Positions 1 to 7,750 of a stretch of DNA of 64,000 bases are shown here, one piece after another. Position 1 is the first letter of the stretch. Every line of letters starts with the position of its first letter. The DNA is from Dehalococcoidales bacterium (GTDB taxonomy: Bacteria > Chloroflexota > Dehalococcoidia > Dehalococcoidales > UBA2162): positions 1-64,000 of the forward strand of contig JAFGCW010000078.1 in assembly GCA_016932435.1 (NCBI GenBank), written 5' to 3'. The notes under the pieces were generated by a model. That model was not told the origin of the DNA. It saw only the letters and a program-made list of their open reading frames with translations, and searched no databases. The translations under genes and the position numbers were made by a program.

Positions 1-7
1 ATATTCT

Positions 8-60
8 GCAATTCCGGGGAATTCTTTGTTGCAACTTCGGGGAATTTTGTTTGCAATTCC
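8..60. repeat. Tandem repeat, about 2.5 copies of a 22-23 bp unit
   Basis: Units begin with GCAATTCC or GCAACTTC at 8, 31 and 53, and the first two continue into GGGGAATT plus a T/G-rich spacer. The units are 23 and 22 bp, not multiples of three, so they are unlikely to encode a repeated peptide. They underlie the first codons of the downstream reading frame. Confidence 0.6.
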
Positions 61-892
61 GTCCCTTTTTATTATGCAACAAGCAATTTTCGAAAGTGAT
101 ACTTTGGGGTGGTTGACTTTAGAGCCCCAATTGAGCATATTTGGGACATTCGTAGGTGATTACTTTACTCTAGAAGACTATGAGGCAGTAGGGTTATTTA
201 ACGATCAAATATTTGTGTTTCCTTTTACGACAACGACATTGTGTCCAGTGGATATACGGATAACTGATCCTGAGGGTTTGGTATTGAGTAAAATAAGTAA
301 TGAGATTCAAGATGGACGTTATAGTGAATTAGACTTAAATGGAGATGGAGAATTAGATGATCAGATAGTGATTTTGGAAAGAAAGTGTGGTGATTATAAG
401 ATTCAGGTAATTCCTGAACCGCAGGCCAGTCCAGATGATACTTACTCACTTAAGGCTGTGATAGAGGGTACGAGACTTATCTTAGCTGATGAAGTTCAAA
501 TTAGTGAAATTCCAATTGAAGGGTATTATATACGATTTGATGGAAATGACGGTTTTCAAATTATTCCGGCAAATATCGATATCGATCCCAACACATTAAA
601 TCTTAAAAGCGAAGGTAAAGTGATTACAACATATATAGAACTACCTATTGGTTATGATGTTAGTCAGATCGATATATCTACCATTATGCTAAACGACCAA
701 GTTTCTGCACTTATGAGACCGACGAATATCGGTGATTGTGATAAAGATGGAATTCCTGATCTAATGGTTAAATTCGATAGAGGATTGGTACAAGAAAACT
801 TGGAGATCGGTGAAATAATTGAGGTTAGAATTTCAGGTGAAGTAGACGGAATTATATTTGAAGGAACCGATACTATACGAGTGATTGAGTGA
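26..892 (+). CDS. Secreted/surface-type hypothetical protein, 5' end doubtful
   Basis: The first possible start is TTG at 26, inside a tandem repeat, and the frame is open to the window edge; an in-frame ATG lies at 74. No convincing signal peptide is visible, so the gene is probably truncated or rearranged at its 5' end. The C-terminal half has the pattern IDIDPNTLNLKS followed by a beta-rich stretch and an aspartate-rich DCDKDGIPD loop (about residues 190-255). This layout recurs in secreted proteins with dockerin- or PKD-like repeats and probably binds calcium. The body is strikingly AT-rich compared with the chromosome to the right, which suggests foreign origin. The exact function is unknown. 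Confidence 0.6.
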   Translation: MLQLRGILFAIPSLFIMQQAIFESDTLGWLTLEPQLSIFGTFVGDYFTLEDYEAVGLFNDQIFVFPFTTTTLCPVDIRITDPEGLVLSKISNEIQDGRYSELDLNGDGELDDQIVILERKCGDYKIQVIPEPQASPDDTYSLKAVIEGTRLILADEVQISEIPIEGYYIRFDGNDGFQIIPANIDIDPNTLNLKSEGKVITTYIELPIGYDVSQIDISTIMLNDQVSALMRPTNIGDCDKDGIPDLMVKFDRGLVQENLEIGEIIEVRISGEVDGIIFEGTDTIRVIE

Positions 893-978
893 AATCGTTT
901 TCAGAAACCTAGAAACATAAATATTTATTGTAATAACAGCATAGATATTTTATCCTAAACAAAGCACAACATTGTTTC

Positions 979-1010
979 AGGGGGAGTTCGACTCTCCCTC
1001 GCCTCAACCA
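979..1010 (+). other. tRNA/tmRNA 3'-end-like fragment (possible attachment site)
   Basis: GGGAG (982-986), TTCGACT (987-993) and CTCCC (994-998) form a perfect T-arm with a canonical T-loop. It is followed by TCGCCTC and then AACCA, like an acceptor 3' strand with CCA. The spacing is one base too long for a clean tRNA end, and nothing upstream looks like the rest of a tRNA or tmRNA body. Isolated 3' ends like this are what integrases leave behind at attachment sites. It could also be a decayed tRNA. Confidence 0.5.
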
Positions 1011-1110
1011 TAAAATGGACAAGATTAGGCTCAATACAACGTAAGCTTACATTGTGACACCAAGTAGATAACCACTGACTTCTATTCAAAAGATGGGTGA
1101 TAAAAAAATA

Positions 1111-1473
1111 TTAAATATTCTGCGTAATGGTTCTTTTCCCCTGCCCAGGATCATTGAGGTAATGTCTTGCTATTTCAGCAAGTTTATCTTCGGCAATATA
1201 TACTTCTCTATTGGTGCGTAATAGCACGGGGATATAGCCTTTACTAACCCAGCGGGAAATATTAACTTGCTTTATCCCATATTTTCTACTTGCAGCAGAT
1301 TGACTAATACCACCTTTTGGGCAAGCAGGCGCCGGCTTCCTACGATTATTTTCTACACGCACCATAGCATAAGCAAACACCTTTTCAACGTCCTTTTCAT
1401 TCAATTTGGTTTCTGAGGCAATTTCAGGAGCATCAGCCGCTAACTTCTCAAGACTTCTTCTTAAGCTTGCCAT
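1111..1473 (-). CDS. Excisionase/MerR-like helix-turn-helix DNA-binding protein
   Basis: The start is ATG at 1473, preceded by GGAGG with six-base spacing; the open frame runs further upstream only because it reads through tRNA-Leu. The 120-residue product has a basic N-terminal half and then a helix-turn-helix (residues about 57-80: SQSAASRKYGIKQVNISRW) with the wing-like YIPVLLRTNREVYIAEDKLAEIA typical of excisionase/AlpA/MerR-like proteins. It begins 13 bases past the CCA end of tRNA-Leu in the same orientation, a usual place for integrated-element genes. No integrase is in view, so this is probably a remnant or satellite gene. Confidence 0.65.
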   Translation of the reverse strand: MASLRRSLEKLAADAPEIASETKLNEKDVEKVFAYAMVRVENNRRKPAPACPKGGISQSAASRKYGIKQVNISRWVSKGYIPVLLRTNREVYIAEDKLAEIARHYLNDPGQGKRTITQNI

Positions 1474-1485
1474 CTTTAACCTCCT

Positions 1486-1570
1486 TGGTGCCGGGAGAGG
1501 GACTCGAACCCACACGCCTTTCGGCAGCGGATTTTAAGTCCGCTGCGTCTGCCAATTCCGCCATCCCGGC
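1486..1570 (-). tRNA. tRNA-Leu (anticodon UAA), CCA encoded
   Basis: On the minus strand the molecule starts GCCGGGATGGCGG and ends CCCGGCACCA; the acceptor stem pairs GCCGGGA with TCCCGGC. The anticodon loop CTTAAAA sits on a GCGGA/TCCGC stem and gives UAA. A long variable arm marks class II, and the T-loop TTCGAGT is intact. CCA is genome-encoded at 1486-1488. Confidence 0.95.
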
Positions 1571-1629
1571 CTGCCTGTTATTGTAGTCAGTGATACCTTT
1601 TACGTCAAGTCTATTCATAATTGAAACCA

Positions 1630-1671
1630 CAGCCATTCGCGTCCCGACTTAGTCGGGATAAACTCCGGCTG
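1630..1671. repeat. Intergenic inverted repeat (nested hairpin)
   Basis: TCCCGAC (1642-1648) pairs with GTCGGGA (1652-1658), enclosed by CAGCC (1630-1634) and GGCTG (1667-1671). It lies between the 5' end of tRNA-Leu and the next gene. It resembles the small dispersed hairpins seen elsewhere in this window; no T-run is present, so it is not a clear terminator. Confidence 0.45.
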
Positions 1672-1809
1672 TAATCCAGTATTTCTTGATTTTGATAGAA
1701 GATAACCTGAAACAGACTGATAAAAATCCCTTGAATTGCTCCAAATGAGTTGACGATTCATATTTATTTTGTTTATTATCTTTGAAAACACTTGAAAGAA
1801 GGATTAACG

Positions 1810-2145
1810 ATGAGCGAACAAAAATCAGGATCTGGACTGGAACCAAATGTAGCAGGATTTCTATGTTATCTACTGTGGTGGGTGACCGGAATCGTTTTTC
1901 TCGTCATAGAAAAGGATGATAAAACGGTTCGATTTCATGCCTGGCAGTCGATCATCACGTTCGGGGCTGTCTCTATTCTTCAAATCATTCTGTCATTTAT
2001 CCCGTTTGTCGGCTGGATATTAGGCCTGATATTATGGATAGCCTCTGTCATACTATGGATAGTATTAATGGCAAAAACGTACCAGGGACAGTTATACAAG
2101 CTGCCTGTTGCCGGCAATATTGCTTCGAAACAAGCAGGACTATAG
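1810..2145 (+). CDS. DUF4870 (Tic20-like) small membrane protein
   Basis: The product has 111 residues. ATG at 1810 is chosen because an AAGAAGGA ribosome site lies just upstream. The N-terminus GLEPNVAGFLCYLLWWVTGIVFLVIEKDDKTVRFHAWQS is split here by function: the first membrane segment, then the conserved charged turn with FHAWQS, then two more membrane segments (about residues 58-98). This is the DUF4870 pattern. The family is widespread and has no proven biochemical role; it is sometimes compared with the Tic20 import component. It stands alone, with no operon partner. Confidence 0.8.
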   Translation: MSEQKSGSGLEPNVAGFLCYLLWWVTGIVFLVIEKDDKTVRFHAWQSIITFGAVSILQIILSFIPFVGWILGLILWIASVILWIVLMAKTYQGQLYKLPVAGNIASKQAGL

Positions 2146-2340
2146 ATATTCTTGATTTCTGTTCAACACTATCCGTAGTTTACGGAAGGTATTGTTAAGA
2201 TAAGCAACCTATGAAATCGGTTCGTCATGTATTATCCTTTACAGGATGTTACCGTTACCGTAATGGGCGTTCGTGATTTGTTTCTTACCTTTACTCATGT
2301 GTTAGAGATGACTAAATTAGACTTCAAATAAAGGAGAAAT

Positions 2341-2859
2341 ATGTTGAAAAAAATCAGCTTTCTGTTGATTGGATTACTGCTGGCATCAGTATTACTATTT
2401 GGTGGACTATCGGCATGCGGCTCCGATGAGGGAAAAACTACCGAAGCGGATAAATCAACGGAAGAAGAAAAAGTAATGGTTGAGGAAGAAGGAGAGGAGG
2501 AGGATGAAGAAGAAAAAGTAGAGCAAAGTTCCAGTGGAGGTCTTACCTGGAATGATATGCCGGTTTATCCCCATGCTGACCAGGTTACCGAACTATCCAT
2601 GATGTTCCCTCCAACAGGAGGTGAAGATTATACTGAGATGGAACAGCGCTACTACGAAACCAGTAAGGATCTCGACGACGTAGTAGACTGGTATAAATCA
2701 GAGATGCCAAAGGAAGACTGGAACGAAGTCGGTCGTTTTGGATCACCTGAGATGACATGGGTGATGTATAACAAGAACAATGAGGATGACTTCGCCGCGA
2801 CAATGTTCGCAGTGGATGACTCCGGCACTGTGATGGTACTAATGAGGGCATCAAGATAA
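2341..2859 (+). CDS. Lipoprotein with acidic linker, function unknown
   Basis: There is an N-terminal membrane segment and an LSAC lipobox with Cys26, so it is probably lipid-anchored outside the membrane. Residues about 30-65 are almost entirely Glu, Lys, Ser and Thr, an unfolded stalk. The C-terminal domain (about 68-172) starts with DMPVYPHADQV and contains a YYETSKDLDDVVDWYKSEMP stretch. This pattern, with a 'pretty close to the wall' YPGA-like opening and a helix ending in WY, is common in small extracytoplasmic domains of unknown role. An AAAGGAG ribosome site precedes ATG 2341. A hairpin follows the stop. Confidence 0.7.
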   Translation: MLKKISFLLIGLLLASVLLFGGLSACGSDEGKTTEADKSTEEEKVMVEEEGEEEDEEEKVEQSSSGGLTWNDMPVYPHADQVTELSMMFPPTGGEDYTEMEQRYYETSKDLDDVVDWYKSEMPKEDWNEVGRFGSPEMTWVMYNKNNEDDFAATMFAVDDSGTVMVLMRASR

Positions 2860-2888
2860 AAATAACCAATTAACTTGAACAACCATAG

Positions 2889-2917
2889 CGCCAACATAAC
2901 ATAGTGTTATGTTGGCG
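2889..2917. terminator. Strong hairpin after the lipoprotein gene
   Basis: A perfect 13-bp inverted repeat (CGCCAACATAACA at 2889-2901 and its complement at 2905-2917) with a 3-base loop lies 30 bases past the stop codon. There is no long T-run, so termination may be weak or factor-assisted. Confidence 0.55.
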
Positions 2918-3172
2918 TTGCGATGTGAGATAGAAATAGTAAATTCCTTGATTAATTTATCATCTTCTATGCTTGACTAAATCAAAATACCAATCATAAT
3001 CACTTTCGCAGTAAGGTTCAGCGGTAAATTCCGGTGGCTCCATGCAATAATAATCATCAGATGATCCTGCAATGAAGATAAAAGATATTCCCCGATGATT
3101 CTTCCGGATTCAAGCCAGAGTTAATCCGCCTGCGGCGGACGAGACCGACGAAAAAAGAGTAATAAGAGACGT

Positions 3173-3973
3173 TTATTGATGTACGCTGAAACGGGCAACA
3201 CCCGGAGGATTCAGGAACTCCCATTTTCCCTTTATACCGATGTTTCTGGCAGCGACATCGATATGCAGCATGGCAATCCCGCAACACAACCGCTTCGACA
3301 TTGTGGATTCTCGCCTTAATTTTTTATCGTTCACTGCCACCGTAATAGAATTTTCATCCAGGAGAAACAGCCATGGCTGCCTGTTCACAGCAGACGGAGC
3401 GATCCTGGCAGCTTCAAGAGACAGCTTCATCCATTTCGGCCACTGCGATTTCTTCAGACCCCTGGTCGTCTCGGAAAGAGATTTCCGCCTGTGCATCAGG
3501 CCGAACCCCGCCATTACTCTCTCCTCGAGATTCAATCCCTTCCGTGCGTATCCCACCGGTGTTATCGCATATACCTTTTCATTTTTCTGAAGGTCGACAA
3601 GTGAATCGACGAGTTCTCTCTTGAATGTTCCCCCAACCCAGCATGTATTTAAACTTGACGCTTCCGCATCAAGTACAATTCCCTCTCCCATATATCCTAC
3701 CTGCTCCTCGACCGCCGGGTGCCTGGAATTGCCGACAAAAGCTATAAACGCTTTAGCTCCTTTAATCGTGCCGTAAGCTCCGATAATGCCTTTGAATACA
3801 TTATCCGGCGGTTCCTGAACAAAAACAGAACGGGCACTCTCGAATGGGCGGAAATCCTCACACACGGACTTAATACGTTTCAGGTGATTACCTTTGGGAA
3901 GCCGTTCGTCATACCGCCTGCGTGATCTTCGCTTCTCGATAACCTTGTACCATCTCGATGCCGGTATATCCAT
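3173..3973 (-). CDS. Nitroreductase family protein (TM1586 type)
   Basis: A flavin-dependent oxidoreductase fold of about 266 residues made of two related halves, as in the TM1586-like branch. The N-terminal half has SRWYKVIEKRRSRRRYDERL, the usual start of nitroreductases, and AFIAFVG. The middle has GYMGEGIVLDAEASSLNTCWVGG, and the second half has LEAARIAPSAVNRQPW, the classic FMN-phosphate-binding signature. The substrate is unknown. ATG 3973 is preferred; GTG 3982 is an in-frame alternative. It is a single gene on the minus strand with a long intergenic spacer upstream. Confidence 0.8.
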   Translation of the reverse strand: MDIPASRWYKVIEKRRSRRRYDERLPKGNHLKRIKSVCEDFRPFESARSVFVQEPPDNVFKGIIGAYGTIKGAKAFIAFVGNSRHPAVEEQVGYMGEGIVLDAEASSLNTCWVGGTFKRELVDSLVDLQKNEKVYAITPVGYARKGLNLEERVMAGFGLMHRRKSLSETTRGLKKSQWPKWMKLSLEAARIAPSAVNRQPWLFLLDENSITVAVNDKKLRRESTMSKRLCCGIAMLHIDVAARNIGIKGKWEFLNPPGVARFSVHQ

Positions 3974-4094
3974 ATAACTCACTCTTATTAATTTCTGAAT
4001 GAAAGTGTATCATATTTCAGCCAAATTCGCCTGCTTTTCTACGAATATCTTTGGTAGTTCGGATTTTTTCACTCGTCATTCCCGCACCCTCTCT

Positions 4095-4125
4095 GTCATT
4101 CCCGCGAAGGCGGGAATCCAGAAAA
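4095..4125. repeat. Dispersed hairpin repeat, copy 1
   Basis: This 31-bp element has an 8-bp stem ATTCCCGC/GCGGGAAT around a GAAG loop, followed by CCAGAAAA. A second copy lies at 36654-36684 with three differences, two of which form a compensated base pair. It resembles REP/MITE-like intergenic elements. Confidence 0.75.
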
Positions 4126-4299
4126 TTTCTGATAAGCAGTATTTAGGCCTGAAATCGAGAACTTTCCTGTATTTACCATTTCCTGGATCCCGTTTTTCAA
4201 CGGGACGGTGCACTATTGTCATTACGAGGAATCCGCCTCAGGCGTATTGACGGTGAATCTCTTAATGACGGAGAGAGAAACAGATTACCATCCACCTAT

Positions 4300-4340
4300 G
4301 GCAGCGGTTTTTAAGTCCGCTGCGTCTACTAATCCCGTCA
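4300..4340 (-). pseudogene. tRNA-Leu(UAA) relic (D-arm to anticodon arm)
   Basis: On the minus strand the core GACGCAGCGGACTTAAAA plus a CCGCTGCC-like stem matches the intact tRNA-Leu at 1486-1570 almost base for base. The mismatch TCCGC to ACCGC weakens the anticodon stem. The acceptor stem and T-arm are missing. It is a decayed or partial duplicate, not a working tRNA. Confidence 0.7.
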
Positions 4341-4457
4341 GCATAGTGCTGCCCTCCCGTAATAACATTCGAGTGAGTATATTGACACACCTCGGTATCC
4401 GTCATATAATTCAAACATCCTGAATGAATTAATTACTATCGAAAATGAATAAATATC

Positions 4458-4538
4458 ACCGGAACGCACAACCTCATACCATGACACTTATTACCGGCAA
4501 GGTTAGCTCGCCGGGCTTGGCGTGTTTCCGGTTTTTTT
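4458..4538 (+). ncRNA. Candidate structured RNA ending in an intrinsic terminator
   Basis: ACCGGAA (4458-4464) pairs with TTCCGGT (4526-4532), extended by CGC/GCG, and closes a three-way junction. Inside are AACCT/AGGTT (4470-4474, 4500-4504) and AGCTC/GGGCT (4505-4509, 4513-4517). A T-run follows at 4532-4538. It could be a small RNA or the aptamer part of a leader for the methyltransferase genes. I do not recognise a known riboswitch class. Confidence 0.4.
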
Positions 4539-4578
4539 ATCCGACCTAGAATATAACCGAACTAAACAGAAGCGACCG

Positions 4579-4610
4579 AGCCCGGGAGGTAAAAATCCCG
4601 GGCTTTTCTT
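4579..4610 (+). terminator. Intrinsic terminator just upstream of a gene (attenuator candidate)
   Basis: AGCCCGGGA (4579-4587) pairs with TCCCGGGCT (4596-4604), followed by TTTCTT. It points in the direction of the methyltransferase gene that starts at 4642 and lies only 32 bases before it, so transcription from upstream would need read-through. It is the second terminator in a row after 4458-4538. Confidence 0.7.
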
Positions 4611-4641
4611 GTTTCCGGAACAAAAATAAAAGGAGATGAAC

Positions 4642-5394
4642 ATGAAAAACGGAAATGTCGAACAATTCGCAGGCTACGACCCGGTATACTATGACCTTAC
4701 CTATGGAAGAAACTTCAAGGATATACCTTTCTATACAGGTATCACGAAAAATGTCAAGGGTAAGGTACTTGAAATTGCCTGCGGCAGCGGTAGGATTTAC
4801 CTCGAACTGCTTCAAGTAGGGATTGATATCCATGGTATCGATCTCTCGGAGAAAATGCTGGACGGGTTAAAGAATAAGGCGGCAGCAATGAACCTCAACC
4901 CGCATGTATCTCTTGCCGATATGCGAAATTTCAGCCTGGGCGATACATTTGAGATTATAATCATCCCGGCACGCTCATTTCTGCACAATATAACTACCGA
5001 TGACCAGATATCCACTTTAAAGTGTTGCCGGGAACACCTGACTGAAGACGGCAGGCTGATTATGAATATCTTCTATCCCAACAGGCACGTTATGGCCACC
5101 AAATACAGCCGGGAAACTATCATGGAGATGGATAAACCGGTTCAAGGAATGGAGCTTGTTACCTGGTCGGGTTTTATGAACGAACCCGACCAGGTGATCG
5201 TTACCAGATTTACCTGGAAACAGGATGGAAAGGTAGTATCGGAATTCAAATCGGAGCTTGCCTATATCTATAAACGTGAATTCGAGCTACTGCTCAGGCT
5301 GGCCGGATTCTCATCCTGGCAGGTCTACGGAGGATTCGATTACCAGCCGCTCGAATCGATAAACCAGGAAATGGTCTGGATAGTAAACAAATAA
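4642..5394 (+). CDS. Class I SAM-dependent methyltransferase
   Basis: The Rossmann-fold methyltransferase motif I is KVLEIACGSGRIYLELL (about residues 41-57), followed by the acidic strand end GIDLSEKML and motif II-III around ADMRNF. The C-terminal half resembles small-molecule methyltransferases (FYPNRHV, then a beta-rich segment). The substrate is unknown. ATG 4642 is preferred over 4636 because AGGAG at 4631-4635 is correctly spaced. It is followed by a second methyltransferase gene 17 bases on, so the two are probably co-transcribed. Two terminator-like hairpins precede it, implying a regulated leader. Confidence 0.8.
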   Translation: MKNGNVEQFAGYDPVYYDLTYGRNFKDIPFYTGITKNVKGKVLEIACGSGRIYLELLQVGIDIHGIDLSEKMLDGLKNKAAAMNLNPHVSLADMRNFSLGDTFEIIIIPARSFLHNITTDDQISTLKCCREHLTEDGRLIMNIFYPNRHVMATKYSRETIMEMDKPVQGMELVTWSGFMNEPDQVIVTRFTWKQDGKVVSEFKSELAYIYKREFELLLRLAGFSSWQVYGGFDYQPLESINQEMVWIVNK

Positions 5395-5411
5395 CGACTA
5401 TGGAGAAAAAT

Positions 5412-6161
5412 ATGGATAAGACAATACCCTGGCACGAAGATGACTCGTTCTGGGAAACATGGGGACCTCTGATGTTCAATCCGGACAAGATCGCCGCCGC
5501 AAAAGAGGAAATGGGAAAAGTTGTAGCATTGACAGAATTATCACCAGGAGCATCTGTCCTCGATCTCTGCTGCGGGATCGGCAGATGTTCACTCGAACTG
5601 GCTCGCCGAGGTTTCAACGTAACCGGAGTCGACCGCACTTCAAGTTACCTTACCGAAGCCCGGAAACAAGCCGAACAGGAAGACCTGGACGTGGAATTCA
5701 TCCAGGATGATATGCGGAAGTTTATCCGACCGGAATCATTCGACTGCGTGATAAGCATGTTCACATCGTGGACGTATTTCGAGAATCCCGATGAAGACAA
5801 ACAGGTTATCCTGAACGCGTATTCTTCACTCAAGCCCGGCGGGAAGCTGCTAATTCAAACCCACGGCAAGGAGACTCTTGCCCGAATATTTCAGGAAAGG
5901 GGTTGGAATGAAAGAGACGGTGTGATCTGGCTCCAGGAAAGAGAGGTAAGGAACAACTGGAGCTGGATGTGGAACCGCTGGATACTATTAAAAGGTAACG
6001 AACGGATAGAAGGAGAAATTACCCACCGTGTTTACGCGGGATCGGAGATAGTCAACCTCCTGACTGATTGCGGTTTCAGCAAGGTAGAACTCTTCGGTGA
6101 CCTTGACGGCAATCCTTACGATCAGAATGCCCGGCACCTTATAACCGTCGGGCATAAGTAA
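5412..6161 (+). CDS. Class I SAM-dependent methyltransferase
   Basis: Motif I is VLDLCCGIGRCSLELARRG (about residues 50-68), followed by VTGVDRTSSYL for the ribose-binding acidic residue and QDDMRKF for the adenine site. The Pro-Gly-Gly turn KPGGKLLIQTHG marks motif III. It is a paralogue-like partner of the preceding gene but only distantly similar in the C-terminal half. ATG 5412 has GGAG six bases upstream, whereas ATG 5400 has no ribosome site. The substrate is unknown; the tandem pair suggests two methylations in one pathway or of related metabolites. Confidence 0.8.
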   Translation: MDKTIPWHEDDSFWETWGPLMFNPDKIAAAKEEMGKVVALTELSPGASVLDLCCGIGRCSLELARRGFNVTGVDRTSSYLTEARKQAEQEDLDVEFIQDDMRKFIRPESFDCVISMFTSWTYFENPDEDKQVILNAYSSLKPGGKLLIQTHGKETLARIFQERGWNERDGVIWLQEREVRNNWSWMWNRWILLKGNERIEGEITHRVYAGSEIVNLLTDCGFSKVELFGDLDGNPYDQNARHLITVGHK

Positions 6162-6174
6162 TCAAGACACGAAA

Positions 6175-6207
6175 AAGCGGTGTCACGATAGTATTGGGAC
6201 ACCGCTT
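6175..6207. terminator. Hairpin after the methyltransferase pair
   Basis: AAGCGGTGTC (6175-6184) and GACACCGCTT (6198-6207) form a perfect 10-bp stem. Five A's on the left give a T-run only for minus-strand transcripts; for the plus strand the stem alone is likely to end the transcript. Confidence 0.55.
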
Positions 6208-6310
6208 AAACCTATAGGAGCCTGATCCGTACTTGATGGAAGGTAGTAAGGTAGATTTGAAGGTTCAAAATCCCTCTCAATGATTGCTAATAAGCCACCA
6301 TGTTTTCCAT

Positions 6311-6329
6311 CTCCCTTTAGTAAAGGGAG
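6311..6329. repeat. Short perfect hairpin in spacer
   Basis: CTCCCTTTA/TAAAGGGAG around a single G. Together with the adjoining AATAAGAGGG it looks like a small dispersed intergenic repeat ahead of the transporter gene. Confidence 0.4.
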
Positions 6330-6414
6330 AATAAGAGGGAATTGTTATATCACATTATAAAGGAAGTATTTTCACCACCCGTGTATAATACTCTAAAGCA
6401 GAAAGAAAATACGT

Positions 6415-7632
6415 ATGCACCTGCCATCTACAATTAAGAACTATATTTTCAACCGCTTCGACAAAGGGATATGGACTCTTACCCTGATCGACCTTATTAA
6501 TGCTGCCGGTTTTTCTACCTGCGTCCCGTTTCTCTCACTTTACCTCTACCAGGAACGCGGTGTCACCATGACACTTGTCGGCACAGCTTTTCTTGCCAGC
6601 GGACTTGTTTCAGCTGTTACTCAGATGATAGGCGGCTACCTGTCCGACAGGTACGGACGTAAGAAAATCATACTTGTATCGATGAGTCTAAACATCCTTA
6701 ATAATCTCGGTATGATCGTCATGATAGCTTATTCTGCCCCCGTCTGGGTGATACTGTTCGTTTATATTCTCGGAAGAGCTGCCGGGATGACAGCCAGACC
6801 CGCTCTTTCAGCAATGGTAGTCGACCTTTCGAAGAGAGAAAGATTGACGGAAACCTATGGGCTGCTCCGTGTCGGACGAAACCTTGGATGGGCATCAGGA
6901 CCGGCACTCGGTGGATACCTGGCAACATTCCTCTCCTACGCCTGGCTCTTCGGCGTGGCTGTTTTGATGAATACTATTGCGTTCCTGATAATCCTGTTCT
7001 TCCTCAGGGAATCATGGAGTAACACGACCGAACACGCCGATATCCGCAGTGTATTTTCGGCAGCAGAGAATAAAACCTTCGTGTTGTTCACCGGTCTTTG
7101 TCTCCTTGTTTTCCTCTGCATGGCACACCTGGGAAGTACACTGTCCGTTTTTACCGTCGACAGGCTTGGATTTTCGACAGCCGAATATGGTCTGCTTCTT
7201 ACCGCTAATGGCCTCTTTGTAGTATTTTTCCAGTATCCGGTGGCTCTTGGTATAAGCAGATTCAGGAAATCGACCGTTCTTGTACTGGGCAGTCTTATGT
7301 ACTGTATCGGCTGGCTCTACATGGGCTGGACGACCGGTTTCGCCTGGGCATTAACGGCTATGATTATCGTAACTGTCGGTGAAATTATTTTTTCTCCGGT
7401 TGCCACCGCCGTGGTCGGCGAACTGGCTCCTCGCGAGAAAAGGGGACGGTACATGGGCTTTTTCGGGTGGAGTGAGACGATCGGCATGTCGGTTGCTCCT
7501 CTCGTTGGAGGTATCCTGCTGGATACGTTTACTGAGACCGCTAACCTGGTCTGGGTGCCGATTTCTGCTTTCGGATTCATCGCTGCCGCCGGTTTCCTCT
7601 GGTGGGGCAGGAGAGTCAGGCTCAATACCTGA
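6415..7632 (+). CDS. MFS transporter (drug-efflux-like)
   Basis: A 405-residue, 12-helix major facilitator. The loop between helices 2 and 3 has GGYLSDRYGRKKI, the diagnostic MFS signature (about residues 78-90), and a second-half counterpart is PREKRGRYMGFFGW. Length and layout fit the multidrug/sugar-efflux subfamily; the substrate cannot be read from sequence. It acts in the cytoplasmic membrane and is driven by ion gradients in known relatives. It is a single gene, with ATG 6415 lacking a strong ribosome site. Confidence 0.85.
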   Translation: MHLPSTIKNYIFNRFDKGIWTLTLIDLINAAGFSTCVPFLSLYLYQERGVTMTLVGTAFLASGLVSAVTQMIGGYLSDRYGRKKIILVSMSLNILNNLGMIVMIAYSAPVWVILFVYILGRAAGMTARPALSAMVVDLSKRERLTETYGLLRVGRNLGWASGPALGGYLATFLSYAWLFGVAVLMNTIAFLIILFFLRESWSNTTEHADIRSVFSAAENKTFVLFTGLCLLVFLCMAHLGSTLSVFTVDRLGFSTAEYGLLLTANGLFVVFFQYPVALGISRFRKSTVLVLGSLMYCIGWLYMGWTTGFAWALTAMIIVTVGEIIFSPVATAVVGELAPREKRGRYMGFFGWSETIGMSVAPLVGGILLDTFTETANLVWVPISAFGFIAAAGFLWWGRRVRLNT

Positions 7633-7750
7633 TCGCTCCTATAAATATTGACATCACCCGTGAAGCTTCATATACTGAAATGAAATATTGTTCATAAATT
7701 TGCATTTGCATTTATCCATCTCCGGGTAGCTGCTGGAAAGAGACAGGTAT

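Larger units (their letters stand above)
3983..4457. other. Gene-free spacer with dispersed repeats
   Basis: No credible gene is visible here; the open frames lack ribosome sites and family resemblance. The spacer holds a mobile-looking hairpin repeat (4095-4125), other GTCATT-type repeat debris around 4215-4250 and a tRNA-Leu relic (4300-4340). It is probably an accumulation site for small repeats. Confidence 0.6.

Noticed and set aside
1111..1515. Longer start of the HTH gene at 1515
   Set aside because: The extra 14 codons lie inside tRNA-Leu; ATG 1473 has a good ribosome site.
2960..3043. A 27-codon minus-strand frame starting MEPPEFTAEPY upstream of the nitroreductase stop
   Set aside because: The composition is protein-like, but there is no ribosome site, no family resemblance, and the frame is too short to separate from chance.
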